From: Phormidium sp. FACHB-1136 | GTDB taxonomy: Bacteria; Cyanobacteriota; Cyanobacteriia; Phormidesmidales; Phormidesmidaceae | Direction of reading: 5' to 3' | Length of the DNA stretch: 64,000 bases | NCBI RefSeq assembly: GCF_014697375.1 | Contig: NZ_JACJRS010000001.1 | Location: 62,001 to 126,000 of the forward strand | Shown here: piece after piece, positions 34,073 through 43,289 of the stretch | Layout of the letters: each line of letters opens with the position of its first letter | Numbering within the stretch: the first letter of the stretch is position 1 | Made by a program: the position numbers and the translations under genes | Notes under the pieces: generated by a model | Seen by the model: only the letters and a program-made list of their open reading frames with translations | Databases searched by the model: none | Told to the model about the DNA's origin: nothing

Positions 34073-36277
34073 TTAAAAGAAGTCGATGGATGAGGGACGA
34101 GCAGGTTCTGGCGTTGCAGCGGCGGTTTCCAAATCGGCGGGATAGGCCGGAGGGGGGCCAACCTCAACGGGCATGGGGGTGCTTTCTCGGGCCGCATTCA
34201 CCACTGCCCCCAGCACCACGATGTCCTCCATCTCCAACAGTTCCTCCAAGATGGCTTCCAGTACCACCTTCTCCGTGTAGTCCGTCCGACTCACCAGTAC
34301 CAGACCATCGGCTTCGGCGGCTAGGGTTAGGGCATTGTTGTTGCGGCTGAGGGGCGGTGCATCCAGCAACACCAGATCAAAGCGGGCACGGGCTGAGGTT
34401 AAAAACTGATGCATTTCGCTGGATTCTAGGATTGCCGCCGACTGGGACTGGGGGCCGGGGGCCGGGGCCATGTACAGATTTTCCACCTGGGGCACCATTT
34501 GCACAGGATCACTGGGATAGCCCGCATAGTAGCGGCGGGGAGAAGATACAGCCTCTGGGGGAGGCTTAACCCCCAGAGCCGTGCCGTGGGAGGGATACAG
34601 GAGATCGCATTCGACAATCAGCACCCGTCGTCCTGCCCGTGCCGCTGCAATGCCTAGGTTCATCACCGTCGTGGTCTTGCCCTCCTGGTCGCGGCTACTG
34701 GTCACCAGCACGACCTTGATGGGCTGACTGCTGTCTGGGCGGTTAGGGCTACGACGCAGGTTGGTGCGCAGATCTTCGTAGCTAGCGAGGTGGGAAGACT
34801 GGGTCGCCAAGGTCAAGACGGGATGACGCTGGTGGGACGCTTTAGGCAGGGGCGGAATTACCCCCAGCACAGGAATATCCTGATCGCGGAAGATGGCCTC
34901 TAGGGCGTCAGCGGTGCGCACCGTACCATCGAGTAAATCCAGCAGAAACACCACCGCTCCGGCCACCAGCGTCCCCATCACGACACCCAGCGCTAACACC
35001 ACCACGGGGCTCGTGGTGTCCTGGGGCTGAAGAACCGTGGCCGGGGGTTGGGCGATGGTCAAGCTGCTAACGGTTTCGGCTTCGGCGGCTTCGGCGTCAA
35101 TGCGTCTGATCTGAATTTGGTCGTAGAGGGACTGGGTGCGGGCCACTTGCTGGGCCAAGCGTTCGCGCTCTAGCTGCTTATTGGGCAAACTGGAGTATTG
35201 CTGCCGCAGTTGGCCATCGGCCTGGGCCAAAATCTGTTGCTGCCGTAGCAGGGCTTCTCGCTCATTGGATAAGAGCACCAACTGGTTGGCTAGGGCAGAT
35301 CGAGCGGGGTCTAGGGCACTGCGTTGGCGCACCTCACTGACGTTGGGTAAGGCCGCGAGGTCTTCTCCCCCGATCACCTCGGAGGCGCGTTCAGCCAGCA
35401 GCCGATTGTAGGCCGCGAGGTTAGTCCGCAGCTCTTGCATGGTGGGGTGCACCTCCCGCAGGGTGGGGGCCAACAGTTGAATTTGGGTCTCGGTCTGGAG
35501 AATCTGAGCCCGCAGTTGGGCAATAATCGGGTCGGCGCTGAGGGCGGAGGCGGTGAGGGCTTCGCCAGGGTTCAGCCCTAACTGCCGCTGAAGACTCTGA
35601 ATTTGGGACTCTAGGCCCGCCAGGGTGAGCTGGTTTTGACGCTGCTGTTGTTGCCCGCCGGAAATGGCCCCTAGCAAACTGCCATCCAGGGCGGCCTGAA
35701 TAGCAGGGCCTTCCTGACGGTCATAGGTCTCTAGGGCTTGCTCGGCAGTTCTCAGGTCAGCCTCCACCGCTGGCAACCGATCATCGAGGGCGGTAATAAT
35801 GGCCCTCAGGCGAGATCGGTTCGTCACCCGGCTGAGTTCCACCATGCCTTCCAACAGCAGATCCAAAACGGCCTGGGCCTGATCCGCCGTTGGCCCCTGA
35901 AACGCCACGCCCACCTGCTGCACTGTGTCATCCTCACCGTCCAACCGAATGGTGGTGGCCTCGCGAATGGCCTGGGGAGACAGCGGCATATTCCGATTGG
36001 CCAATTCCTGGGACACTTGCTCTAGGAGTACATCCGCTAACAGAAATTCCCTAGAGATGATGCCCTGTCCCCGTTGTTGCACCTCCGGGCCAGTGGTCGT
36101 CAGCGCCACCACAGGCGCATTGATCACTAATATCCCCTCAGATCGGTAACTGGGCGGTGGCGGCGGTTGCAGGGCTACCACCGTTGACAAGCCAATCACC
36201 CCCAACCAACTGGCTAGGGCTGGCCATTTGTAACGATCCAGGGCAAGCAGGTAGCGGCGGATCAAAGAAGAGGGCAT
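34073..36277 (-). CDS. Wzc/GumC-type polysaccharide chain-length and tyrosine-kinase-like protein
   Basis: A 734-residue protein. The N-terminal Wzz-type region has membrane spans near residues 15-35 and about 430-450 with a coiled-coil periplasmic part between them. The cytoplasmic CpsD-type ATPase (about 515-700) has Walker A SSRDQEGKTTT (a variant of the usual PGEGKS), VLIVECDL as Walker A', and DLVLLDAPP as Walker B. BY-kinases usually end in a Tyr-rich cluster; only one Tyr is seen in the last 25 residues here. It likely controls exopolysaccharide length with the Wza-like partner. Confidence 0.88.
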   Translation of the reverse strand: MPSSLIRRYLLALDRYKWPALASWLGVIGLSTVVALQPPPPPSYRSEGILVINAPVVALTTTGPEVQQRGQGIISREFLLADVLLEQVSQELANRNMPLSPQAIREATTIRLDGEDDTVQQVGVAFQGPTADQAQAVLDLLLEGMVELSRVTNRSRLRAIITALDDRLPAVEADLRTAEQALETYDRQEGPAIQAALDGSLLGAISGGQQQQRQNQLTLAGLESQIQSLQRQLGLNPGEALTASALSADPIIAQLRAQILQTETQIQLLAPTLREVHPTMQELRTNLAAYNRLLAERASEVIGGEDLAALPNVSEVRQRSALDPARSALANQLVLLSNEREALLRQQQILAQADGQLRQQYSSLPNKQLERERLAQQVARTQSLYDQIQIRRIDAEAAEAETVSSLTIAQPPATVLQPQDTTSPVVVLALGVVMGTLVAGAVVFLLDLLDGTVRTADALEAIFRDQDIPVLGVIPPLPKASHQRHPVLTLATQSSHLASYEDLRTNLRRSPNRPDSSQPIKVVLVTSSRDQEGKTTTVMNLGIAAARAGRRVLIVECDLLYPSHGTALGVKPPPEAVSSPRRYYAGYPSDPVQMVPQVENLYMAPAPGPQSQSAAILESSEMHQFLTSARARFDLVLLDAPPLSRNNNALTLAAEADGLVLVSRTDYTEKVVLEAILEELLEMEDIVVLGAVVNAARESTPMPVEVGPPPAYPADLETAAATPEPARPSSIDFF

Positions 36278-36378
36278 TGACGCAGATCAGAAACAGGGAC
36301 ACGGAAACGGTCGAGCAGATGATCAATCAGAGAGTTAGTTGGAGGTTCAATCACCCGTAGGCCGCTAGGAGCAGCTTC

Positions 36379-37701
36379 CTAAGGTCGAAACAGAGAGTCG
36401 GCGGCATTGGAGAGGGAATCAAAGAAGAGCAGGAAGCCTAACACATCTCGAAAGGGTTGGGTAAAGGTGTTGAGGGCATAGGTAACACTCGCTAACAAAT
36501 TACGATCTACCACAATCACATCATTTTCCTGGAGGGGGATATTCTGGCTGAGATCGCCCCCCACTGCCGCCCTAGCATCCACCATCAGGGTATCAGCGGA
36601 TCCCTTTTCGGGATTAAACCGCAGAACAGCAATGCGGTGGTAAGCAGCTAAATCAGGGTTCACCCCAGCCTGGGCGAGGGCATCTAAGAAGCGGCTACCG
36701 CTGCGCAGGGTAATGGCCCCAAATCGAGCTTCAGTACCCCGTGCCCCAGAGGCCCGATTTAAGACACGCACCACCATCTCTGGCTTAGCCAACGTCGAAC
36801 TAGCGACCAGATTCCGGTCGTACTCGTCGAGGCGGCTAGGATCGAGGCGGGCTACAGACACCACATCGCCACTTTGCAGTTGCAGATCGGGAATAGGCTG
36901 CCCTAAACGCAGGGGCGTAAACAAATCCACGGTTCGGGTCAGCACCTGTCCATCGGCCAGGGTGCGCCGCACCTCAATGGTGCGGAGATCCGCTAGGGCA
37001 GAGGCTCCCCCCGCCACCACTAGGGCAACCGAGAGTTGGGGGGCTGGTAGCGGGTAAAATCCCGGCCTCGGCACCTCGCCTACAATGGTCACTTCTACAG
37101 GTCTTTGGGCCACCAGGGTCAGGGAAACCTGGGGATTGACCACGTACTGGTCGTACTGCTGTCGAATCTCTTCCTGGGCCTGGTCGAGGGTAAGCCCCGT
37201 GAGATTCAGGGTGCCCGCCAAAGGCAAAACAATATTGCCCTGGATATCTAACGTGGCCTGAAAACTCAGGTCGGAGAACCGCTGTACCCCCACAAAAACG
37301 CTATCCCCAGGCCCTAAACGATAGAGATCAAAGACGGGCTCGGATCGGGAGGGAAAGCCGTCGGGGCGAGGGGCAACAGGCCGAACAGGTTCAACCGCAC
37401 TAGGCCGAAGCGGAATGCTAGGGGCTGGGGGCATATCGGTAGTATCGCCAGGATTGCCCTCCTGGGTATCGACAGCATCGCCCTCCTGGGGTCGGGGCAC
37501 ATTCCTGGCGGGATCTAGGGGTGCATCCAGGGGCAGATCCAAAGGCAGATCCAGAGGCAGAGACGCCTGGGCAAAACTAGGGCCAGCCGTTAGGACGAGT
37601 ATTCCCCCCAGCACGCCGCCAAACCATGGCCTTCGCGGCCCTCGCCGAGCCATCCCTAGGCCCACCCTACTTATCCTACGCCGCATGATTCCTGGGGTCA
37701 T
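36379..37701 (-). CDS. Wza-like polysaccharide export protein with SLBB domains
   Basis: A 440-residue secreted protein. After a signal peptide (about 20-45) lies an LPLD-type repeat (four copies near residues 48-62) and a Pro-rich part. The polysaccharide-export domain (about 125-210) has YRLGPGDSVFVGV and ITGLTLDQAQEEI-like sequence, followed by SLBB domains with VTIVGEVPRPGFYPL and ADLRTIEVRR. The C-terminus is hydrophobic. It forms the outer-membrane export channel for exopolysaccharide. It lies upstream of the Wzc-like gene in one operon; the preceding small secreted gene ends 3 bases before it. Confidence 0.9.
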   Translation of the reverse strand: MTPGIMRRRISRVGLGMARRGPRRPWFGGVLGGILVLTAGPSFAQASLPLDLPLDLPLDAPLDPARNVPRPQEGDAVDTQEGNPGDTTDMPPAPSIPLRPSAVEPVRPVAPRPDGFPSRSEPVFDLYRLGPGDSVFVGVQRFSDLSFQATLDIQGNIVLPLAGTLNLTGLTLDQAQEEIRQQYDQYVVNPQVSLTLVAQRPVEVTIVGEVPRPGFYPLPAPQLSVALVVAGGASALADLRTIEVRRTLADGQVLTRTVDLFTPLRLGQPIPDLQLQSGDVVSVARLDPSRLDEYDRNLVASSTLAKPEMVVRVLNRASGARGTEARFGAITLRSGSRFLDALAQAGVNPDLAAYHRIAVLRFNPEKGSADTLMVDARAAVGGDLSQNIPLQENDVIVVDRNLLASVTYALNTFTQPFRDVLGFLLFFDSLSNAADSLFRP

Positions 37702-37704
37702 GGC

Positions 37705-38190
37705 CTAATCCACCTGAAACTTGATTTGATAGTGAACGCGACCCTGTTGTCCCACCTGTTGCCGCACCGTGGTGTCTGGGTTATCAAAGGCGACGATAAT
37801 CCCAGCCTGGGATGGAGTATAGCCCCCCTCCAGCATCACCTCCGTTTGTCCGGCAGCTAAAACCGCTCTAAGATCTAAGGCAATGCCCTCCGAGGCGACT
37901 TGTTGTTCTACCACACCATTGATCGCCAGGGTACCGCGAAAGGTTACCCCCTCTGGCACCTGTACCGACAACCACTGCGGCCTCGCCAATGCCTCCGACT
38001 GAAGACTAATCAAGTTCGTTTGAGGCTGATAGGATCCTACGACGGTCTTGATGGCATGGTCAGACAGCAACGTCCCGAGGGCTGGGTGGGAAATCTGAAA
38101 CGGTTGCCGCTGCGACGAGGAAGAATCCACCATCGTCGTGGTTGCCAGCAAAACCAGGAACGCAACACCAAGGGCAGAGGGATTAACCAT
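37705..38190 (-). CDS. Hypothetical secreted protein, exopolysaccharide operon
   Basis: A 161-residue protein, start at MVNPSALGVAFLVLL, with a hydrophobic N-terminal segment (signal peptide or anchor). The mature part is beta-rich, with ISLQSEALARPQWLSVQVPEG and VMLEGGYTPSQAGIIVAFDN. It ends three bases before the Wza-like gene, so it is the first gene of that operon. A longer open frame reaches 38361, but that upstream part lacks family-like sequence. It is not recognised; a role in surface polysaccharide is inferred only from context. Confidence 0.6.
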   Translation of the reverse strand: MVNPSALGVAFLVLLATTTMVDSSSSQRQPFQISHPALGTLLSDHAIKTVVGSYQPQTNLISLQSEALARPQWLSVQVPEGVTFRGTLAINGVVEQQVASEGIALDLRAVLAAGQTEVMLEGGYTPSQAGIIVAFDNPDTTVRQQVGQQGRVHYQIKFQVD

Positions 38191-38499
38191 AGGGATGAGG
38201 TTCAAGGGTAGCGGATTCAGAACGGCGACACAACGGAACAGGATTTCCCTAGGCTGATCAGGTTCGGGGTCGTTCTTAGGGGGATCACCCTCGGAAATAA
38301 CACCTAGAAAGTAGCGCGAATGGGCCATGGCGCAACGATGGTGTGACCCTTGCACAACCATGACGTCAATAGGCCAAGGGCCGATGGCCCCAGACTAGCC
38401 TCCGTTGACGCCTATGGTAGCAACCGAGTTCCGATTCGTCTCTGCCCTCAGACCGTCTCGCTAGGCAAACGATCCGAATCGTAACGTTCTGGAAACCAT

Positions 38500-38524
38500 A
38501 AAAAAAGGAGAGCCAAGGCTCTCC
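38500..38524 (-). terminator. Rho-independent terminator for the small basic-protein gene
   Basis: On the minus strand GGAGAGCC pairs perfectly with GGCTCTCC across two bases, followed by seven T. The annotated open frame of the basic protein runs through this hairpin unless a frameshift occurs. Confidence 0.92.
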
Positions 38525-38539
38525 CCTAAACGTGGATGA

Positions 38540-38700
38540 TTAGAACTGGATGGGTTGGCGGTTGAGGAGTCCCCCCGTAGGCGATTACGCAACCCCTGGC
38601 TACGTTTTCGGATCTGCCGTTGGCGGGCACTTCCACCCCGCCCCTTATCGTTGCGACCAGAGCGACGGGGGGATTCCCATCGCTTTAGTTGTTGTGCCAT
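38540..38700 (-). CDS. Small basic protein, reading frame apparently shifted at a G6 tract
   Basis: The start is firm: GGGAGG five bases before an ATG at 38700, then MAQQLKRWESPRRSGRND and an Arg/Gln-rich stretch. In the literal frame the protein is 79 residues, but its last third is encoded by a terminator hairpin and runs to 38461. If one G is added at the six-G tract (plus-strand C at 38571-38576), the frame becomes ...RGGLLNRQPIQF with a stop at 38540-38542, 15 bases before the hairpin. That gives a compact protein of about 53 residues. I therefore mark the shorter form; a sequencing slip, true mutation or programmed frameshift are all possible. Function is unknown; the basic character suggests RNA or DNA binding. 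Confidence 0.5.
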
Positions 38701-38836
38701 GATGACCTCCCAAGGCTCACCAGTGGATAAACCGCCGCTGTGGTTGCGGTGGGGTTCCGCCTCTACGCTAGCGAGTTGGATCGAGGTTCGTCAAGGTGGA
38801 AATTGGGGCTAGCGCCTTGGCCCCAACTCGACCACG

Positions 38837-38869
38837 AAAAAAGCCCCCCATGAGGCCATGGAGAGCTTC
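38837..38869 (-). terminator. Rho-independent terminator of the rplKAJL operon
   Basis: AAGC-TCT-CCATG and CATGG-GGG-GCTT form an interrupted stem across GCCT on the minus strand, followed by a T-run. It lies 42 bases after the rplL stop. Confidence 0.9.
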
Positions 38870-38910
38870 TAAACCCTTGAGGGTAAACGTGAAGCCAAGG
38901 CTGGTTAAGC

Positions 38911-39321
38911 CTACTTGACGGTCACCTTAGCGCCAGCTTCTTCAAGTTCTTTCTTGGCAGCTTCGGCATCATCCTTGGTCACGCCTTCCTTAACGGCCTT
39001 GGGAGCAGCTTCCACCATTTCCTTGGCTTCCTTCAGACCCAGGCCAGTCAGACCACGCACCACTTTCAGGATGGCGATCTTCTTGTCGGCGGGCACATCT
39101 TCGAGAATCACGTCGAATTCGGTCTTCTCTTCTTCAGGCTCAGCCGCAGCGGCACCCGCGCCACCGCCCATCATGCCGGGGGCCATCATCATCATGCCGC
39201 CGCCAGCGGAGGCAGAGGCATCCACACCGAAGGCTTCTTCAATTTGCTTGACCAGCTCAGAAGCTTCCAGCAGGGAAAGAGATTTTAACTGTTCGAGAAT
39301 TTCGTCGGTTTTAGCAGACAT
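38911..39321 (-). CDS. rplL: 50S ribosomal protein L7/L12
   Basis: A 136-residue protein. The N-terminal dimer domain has [21 protein letters not shown], then an Ala/Gly/Met-rich hinge, and the C-terminal domain has [17 protein letters not shown] and [12 protein letters not shown]. It forms the stalk that recruits translation GTPases. It is the last gene of the rpl operon and is followed by a terminator. Confidence 0.98.
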   Translation of the reverse strand: MSAKTDEILEQLKSLSLLEASELVKQIEEAFGVDASASAGGGMMMMAPGMMGGGAGAAAAEPEEEKTEFDVILEDVPADKKIAILKVVRGLTGLGLKEAKEMVEAAPKAVKEGVTKDDAEAAKKELEEAGAKVTVK

Positions 39322-39399
39322 CGTTAAGACTTAACTCCTGTGTACAAAAAACAAAGTTGGTTGTCGGACTTGTTGGCAAACTGAGGCAGACCAGGGCTT

Positions 39400-39966
39400 T
39401 TAGGCCGCATCTTGGCCCTGCTCGGAGACCGCCTTGAGGGCACGAGACAGCGAAGCCGGAACTTCGTTGATACCCACCGCCAGTTTGGTCGGCACCGCTT
39501 TGACGCCCACGGCCACGCGGGTCGGCATCGCCTTGATGGCACCAGCCAAACGGGCCATCAGTTGTTCCTTGGTCGGCAGTTCCGTGATCGCTTTAACCTG
39601 ATCTTCGGTCAGTGCCTGACCCTCCATCACCCCACCCCGCAGGGTGGTTTTCTTGGATTCTTTCTGGAAGGCTTGGTATTCCTTGATTGCACCGCCAAAG
39701 TCCTCCTTCACCAGCACAAAGGCTGACGAATCACTGAGGAACTCGGTCATGGCTTCCCAGTTGCTGTCCCCTTCAACGGCAATCCGCATCAGGGTATTTT
39801 TGGTGATTTTGCACACCGCACCCTTGGGCCGCAAGCGGTTCCGCAGGTTGGTAATTTCAGCAACGCTAAGACCTTTGTAGTCGATCACAAAGGCGAGTTG
39901 AGCTTCCTTCAGTAAGTCCTGAATTTCGCCCACAATCTCTTTTTTATTCGCTAGGGTTCTCCCCAT
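39400..39966 (-). CDS. rplJ: 50S ribosomal protein L10
   Basis: A 188-residue protein starting MGRTLANKKEIVGEIQDLL, with VIDYKGLSVAEITNLR and SDSSAFVLVKED. It anchors the L7/L12 stalk. GGAGGTGA lies six bases before the ATG, which overrules the longer open frame to 40059. An L10 leader with an attenuator-like hairpin precedes it, so L10 likely represses its own operon by binding this RNA. Confidence 0.97.
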   Translation of the reverse strand: MGRTLANKKEIVGEIQDLLKEAQLAFVIDYKGLSVAEITNLRNRLRPKGAVCKITKNTLMRIAVEGDSNWEAMTEFLSDSSAFVLVKEDFGGAIKEYQAFQKESKKTTLRGGVMEGQALTEDQVKAITELPTKEQLMARLAGAIKAMPTRVAVGVKAVPTKLAVGINEVPASLSRALKAVSEQGQDAA

Positions 39967-40052
39967 ATCAATCTCACCTCCTTTATAGCGGGGATAGAAA
40001 ACGTGATGCTCACGGACGGATGGCCACCATTCGTTATTTGCCAATTCTTCCC

Positions 40053-40190
40053 AAAACAAAGCCCCGACCAGATAGCCGGGGCAGACTCACGCTTGCCAAT
40101 CTCCAGAGCAGAACTGGAAACCTACATCGCAACGTCAACCTCGGCAGGATTTATGCAGAAAAAACGCACCTGCTGTCTACGGTCGTTTAT
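40053..40190 (-). ncRNA. L10 ribosomal-protein leader with attenuator hairpin
   Basis: On the minus strand the leader has GACAGCAGGTGC (40166-40177), then CCTGCCGAGGTTGACG (around 40133-40148), the conserved core of the L10 leader family. A downstream hairpin, GCCCCG...CGGGGC (40061-40082), is followed by TTTGTTTT, which looks like a transcription attenuator. The L10-L12 complex binds such leaders to control rplJL. It fills the 292-base gap between rplA and rplJ. Confidence 0.85.
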
Positions 40191-40258
40191 GCAGTTGTGA
40201 GGGACTAGGGCAATCGCGACTCCTTCGTGAAAATTTGAAGCTTGGACGCTAGCAGAAC

Positions 40259-40975
40259 CTAGGCTGCTTCGGGTAGCTTATAGTCCCGCAGAGCGTTCAC
40301 ATCCAAACGGATGGCTGGCCCCATGGTGGAGGCAATGGCCACCGTACGCCAGTAGCGCCCCTTAGCCCCGGAAGGACGATTGCGGTCAATGCACTCCTGG
40401 AGCGCTTTTAGGTTGACCAGCAGATCCTCGGCACTAAAATCGGCCTTTCCAAACATAACATGGACGATACCTGTTTTGTCGGCCCGGAACTCTAGTTTCC
40501 CCGCTTTAAATTCGGTGATAGCCTGGGGTAGATCAAAGGTAACGGTGCCACCCTTGGGAGAGGGCATCAAGCCACGGGGGCCAAGTTGCCGACCGAGTTT
40601 GGCGACCTGGGGCATGACGTCAGGGGTGGCAATCAGAACGTCAAAGTCCATCATGCCTTTTTGGATATCCTCAATCAGGTCTTCAGACCCAACGATATCC
40701 GCTCCAGCGGCAGTGGCCTCAGCCACTTTTTCGCCCTTAGCAATGACGGCCACGCGGATGGTTTGCCCAGTGCCTTTGGGCAGAATCACCGTGGTTCGCA
40801 GTTGTTGGTCGGTGTACTTCGGATCGATCCCTAGGCGAATGTGAGCTTCTACGGATTCCGTAAACTTGGCCGTAGCGGTTTCCTTCAGCAGTTCAAGTGC
40901 CTCTTGGGGCTCGTACAGACGATCTTCAACTTTGGCGCGGGCGTCTCTCAGACGCTTAGATACTTTGGTGGACAT
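40259..40975 (-). CDS. rplA: 50S ribosomal protein L1
   Basis: A 238-residue protein with [20 protein letters not shown]-like N-terminus, [27 protein letters not shown] (the family signature), and C-terminal [12 protein letters not shown]1 forms the mobile L1 stalk and aids E-site tRNA release; it often represses the L11 operon. AAGGAG lies seven bases before the ATG. It lies between rplK and rplJ in the conserved order. Confidence 0.98.
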   Translation of the reverse strand: MSTKVSKRLRDARAKVEDRLYEPQEALELLKETATAKFTESVEAHIRLGIDPKYTDQQLRTTVILPKGTGQTIRVAVIAKGEKVAEATAAGADIVGSEDLIEDIQKGMMDFDVLIATPDVMPQVAKLGRQLGPRGLMPSPKGGTVTFDLPQAITEFKAGKLEFRADKTGIVHVMFGKADFSAEDLLVNLKALQECIDRNRPSGAKGRYWRTVAIASTMGPAIRLDVNALRDYKLPEAA

Positions 40976-41064
40976 AGTTTACTCCTTGGGGTGCTGGCGA
41001 AGGGTGACTTCTCCCCCGTAATAGATAACAAAGACAAATCAACTGAACAGTGACTAGGACTGTC

Positions 41065-41490
41065 CTAATCCGCCACGGTCACACCCATGTTACGGGCGGT
41101 ACCTTCCACAATTTTCATCGCCGCTTCTACGTCGTTGGCGTTAAGGTCGGGCAGTTTAGTTTCGGCAATTTCCCGGAGTTGGGCACGGCTGATGGAACCC
41201 ACTTTTTTGGTGCGAGGTTCGCCGGAACCTCGCTCAATGCCAGCCGCTTTCTTAATCAACACCGAGGCGGGAGGGGTTTTGAGGATAAAGGTGAAGCTCC
41301 GATCTTCAAAGACCGAGATCTCCACAGGTACCACCAGACCTACCTTGTCCTGGGTTCTGGCGTTGTACTCTTTGCAGAACGCCATGATGTTCACCCCGTG
41401 CTGACCCAGGGCAGGGCCAATGGGGGGAGCAGGATTAGCTTTGCCAGCCGGAATGGCTAGCTTAATCAACGCAACAACTTTTTTGGCCAT
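41065..41490 (-). CDS. rplK: 50S ribosomal protein L11
   Basis: A 141-residue protein, [20 protein letters not shown] start, with the family signature [22 protein letters not shown]. It binds the GTPase-associated region of 23S rRNA. The start follows the nusG stop after three bases, so the two are cotranscribed. Confidence 0.98.
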   Translation of the reverse strand: MAKKVVALIKLAIPAGKANPAPPIGPALGQHGVNIMAFCKEYNARTQDKVGLVVPVEISVFEDRSFTFILKTPPASVLIKKAAGIERGSGEPRTKKVGSISRAQLREIAETKLPDLNANDVEAAMKIVEGTARNMGVTVAD

Positions 41491-41493
41491 CGA

Positions 41494-42213
41494 TTAACTC
41501 TCTTTTTCCACTTGATTAAACTCCAGTTCTACCGGAGTATCGCGCCCAAAAATAGACAGCAATGCTTTTAGCTTGCTCCGTTCGGGGCTGACCTCCACTA
41601 CCTCACCCTCAAAATCCTTGAAGGGACCGGAGAGGACGGTAATCTTGTCCCCAGGAGCCATGTCGATCTTGATAACAGGCTTTTGCTCCTCAGTGCGTTT
41701 AAAGATGCGTTTCACCTCACCTTCGCTGAGGGGCATGGGCTTGACGTGGCCTCGGCCTCGGCCATAGGCTCGCCGCTGCTCAGCACCAACAAAGTTGATG
41801 ACATGGGGAGTGTTTTTAACCACCAACCAAGCATCCTCTGGGACTTTCCATTCTTTGATCAGATCGTCCCACTTTTGACGAATTTGCAGCAGCACGTAGC
41901 CAGGAAATACCTTTTCTTCGGCACTCTGGTGACTACCGTCTTTTTTGAGCTTGCGAATGGGGGTCTGAGGAATCTCAATCTTGAGGATGTGATCCGCTCC
42001 ATCCAGGGTTTGACGACGCTGCTCCAGGTTAGTCTTCACCTTTTTCTCACAACCCGACGCCACCTGAACGGCGTACCATCGAGCGTGGTGGCGAGACGCC
42101 CCCGCAGACTCATCATCGGCGGCCTCGGCGTCTACACCACGAGGGAGATCGGCATCTTCGTCCCCATCGAAGGAGGACCTCTCGTCGTTAAAGTCGTCTG
42201 AGGTCAACGCCAT
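41494..42213 (-). CDS. nusG: Transcription elongation/antitermination factor NusG
   Basis: A 239-residue NusG with an acidic, disordered N-terminal extension (about 40 residues), then the NGN domain with RWYAVQVASGCEKKVKTNLEQR and VFPGYVLL, and a KOW domain with PGDKITVLSGPFKDFEGEV. NusG links RNA polymerase with ribosomes and Rho. The start was placed at MALTSDDF; its A is in the secE stop region as TAATG. The acidic extension is longer than in E. coli NusG. Confidence 0.95.
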   Translation of the reverse strand: MALTSDDFNDERSSFDGDEDADLPRGVDAEAADDESAGASRHHARWYAVQVASGCEKKVKTNLEQRRQTLDGADHILKIEIPQTPIRKLKKDGSHQSAEEKVFPGYVLLQIRQKWDDLIKEWKVPEDAWLVVKNTPHVINFVGAEQRRAYGRGRGHVKPMPLSEGEVKRIFKRTEEQKPVIKIDMAPGDKITVLSGPFKDFEGEVVEVSPERSKLKALLSIFGRDTPVELEFNQVEKES

Positions 42214-42458
42214 TAAAACACCTGCTGTGAAACCCATCGAAAGAGTTTATCAACCAAATAAATGAGGGTGGCTGAAAGGCTAACCATGAGGATGACCGCT
42301 GCCGACTCGCTGATCAACTGCTGACGACTGGGCCACACCACCTTGCTCAGTTCTTCTTTTGTTCCCTTAAAGAAATCAGCCACGCTGAAGCTACCCTCAG
42401 ATCCGGTGGCCACCGTTCCTTTGCCCTTTAATTCGACTGCCGCGTCTTTTTTTGCCAC
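42213..42458 (-). CDS. secE: Preprotein translocase subunit SecE
   Basis: An 81-residue single-span protein with FFKGTKEELSKVVWPSRQQL and a membrane segment near the C-terminus. SecE clamps SecY in the Sec translocase. I set the start at a GTG (42458) because AAGGAG lies nine bases before it; a longer frame from 42512 has no such site. It precedes nusG with a one-base overlap. Confidence 0.92.
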   Translation of the reverse strand: MAKKDAAVELKGKGTVATGSEGSFSVADFFKGTKEELSKVVWPSRQQLISESAAVILMVSLSATLIYLVDKLFRWVSQQVF

Positions 42459-42623
42459 TGGTACTAGCTCCTTCTGGATATCTGGCCAGAACTGGGATAC
42501 CATCCGGTGCAATGAGCCAAATCAATTAACGGCACAGAGTGAAATCAGTAGAAGTGCTCCTGGCATTGTCCCAGAATGCTCCGGCAACAATACCATTGGA
42601 CACTCGCTATCTGGGTTACTCAG

Positions 42624-42696
42624 CGCGCCCTGGAGGACTCGAACCCCCGACATCGGGTTTTGGAGACCCGCGTTCTACCAACTGAACTAAGGACGC
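42624..42696 (-). tRNA. tRNA-Trp (CCA)
   Basis: A 73-base cloverleaf: acceptor GCGTCCT pairs with AGGGCGC (one G-T), anticodon stem CGGGT/ACCCG with loop CTCCAAA giving anticodon CCA, and T-loop GGTTCGAGTC. The 3' CCA is not encoded. It lies between rplS and secE, the usual cyanobacterial place. Confidence 0.97.
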
Positions 42697-42747
42697 ATGG
42701 GGCCGCCAATCGCTGGCCTATGGCTGGATGGCCGCTCTATACCCAGC

Positions 42748-43113
42748 TTACTTGATTGGGCGGTCAAACCGCTGCTTGAGTCGGGTCGCTTTACCGACGC
42801 GGTCACGCAGATAGTACAGCTTAGCACGACGGGCCTTACCACGACGTAAGACCTTAATATCGGCCAGCTTGGGAGCATGGAGCAAGAACACCCGCTCTAC
42901 ACCAACCCCTTGAAAAACCTTGCGAACCGTAATAGAACGGTTGATGCCGCCGTTCCGCATGGCAATCACGGTGCCCTCGTAGGGCTGGATCCGCTCTTTG
43001 CCGCCTTCCTGGATCCGAACGCCGACGCGGACGGTGTCGCCGACATAGATCTCAGGCAGGTCTGTCTTTAGCTGCTCCGCTTCAATTGAGCGGATGATTT
43101 CCTCTGCGTTCAT
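42748..43113 (-). CDS. rplS: 50S ribosomal protein L19
   Basis: A 121-residue protein beginning [16 protein letters not shown], with [20 protein letters not shown] and [21 protein letters not shown]; the C-terminal [19 protein letters not shown] is typical. L19 lies at the 30S-50S interface. The upstream extension to 43152 is not family-like, so the inner ATG was used. It precedes the tRNA-Trp/secE/nusG/rpl cluster. Confidence 0.97.
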   Translation of the reverse strand: MNAEEIIRSIEAEQLKTDLPEIYVGDTVRVGVRIQEGGKERIQPYEGTVIAMRNGGINRSITVRKVFQGVGVERVFLLHAPKLADIKVLRRGKARRAKLYYLRDRVGKATRLKQRFDRPIK

Positions 43114-43289
43114 AGAGCCTGCGAATGTGCACGGTCTATGATTATAGACCATAAAGGGGCGTTATGATTACCTTTGAGGAAATCAAAGCGCCCTTCTTCA
43201 AGGGTTGGCGTTTAGTTTGAGGTTGAGGCGTCGCAAAATCACTCAAGCTGCGTCTATCAAAACCCCGTTCCTAGCTGGGGTCACCAGGG

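Noticed and set aside
38461-38539. C-terminal part of the 79-residue literal frame as real protein
   Set aside because: It is encoded by the terminator hairpin and beyond, so it is unlikely to be genuine coding sequence.
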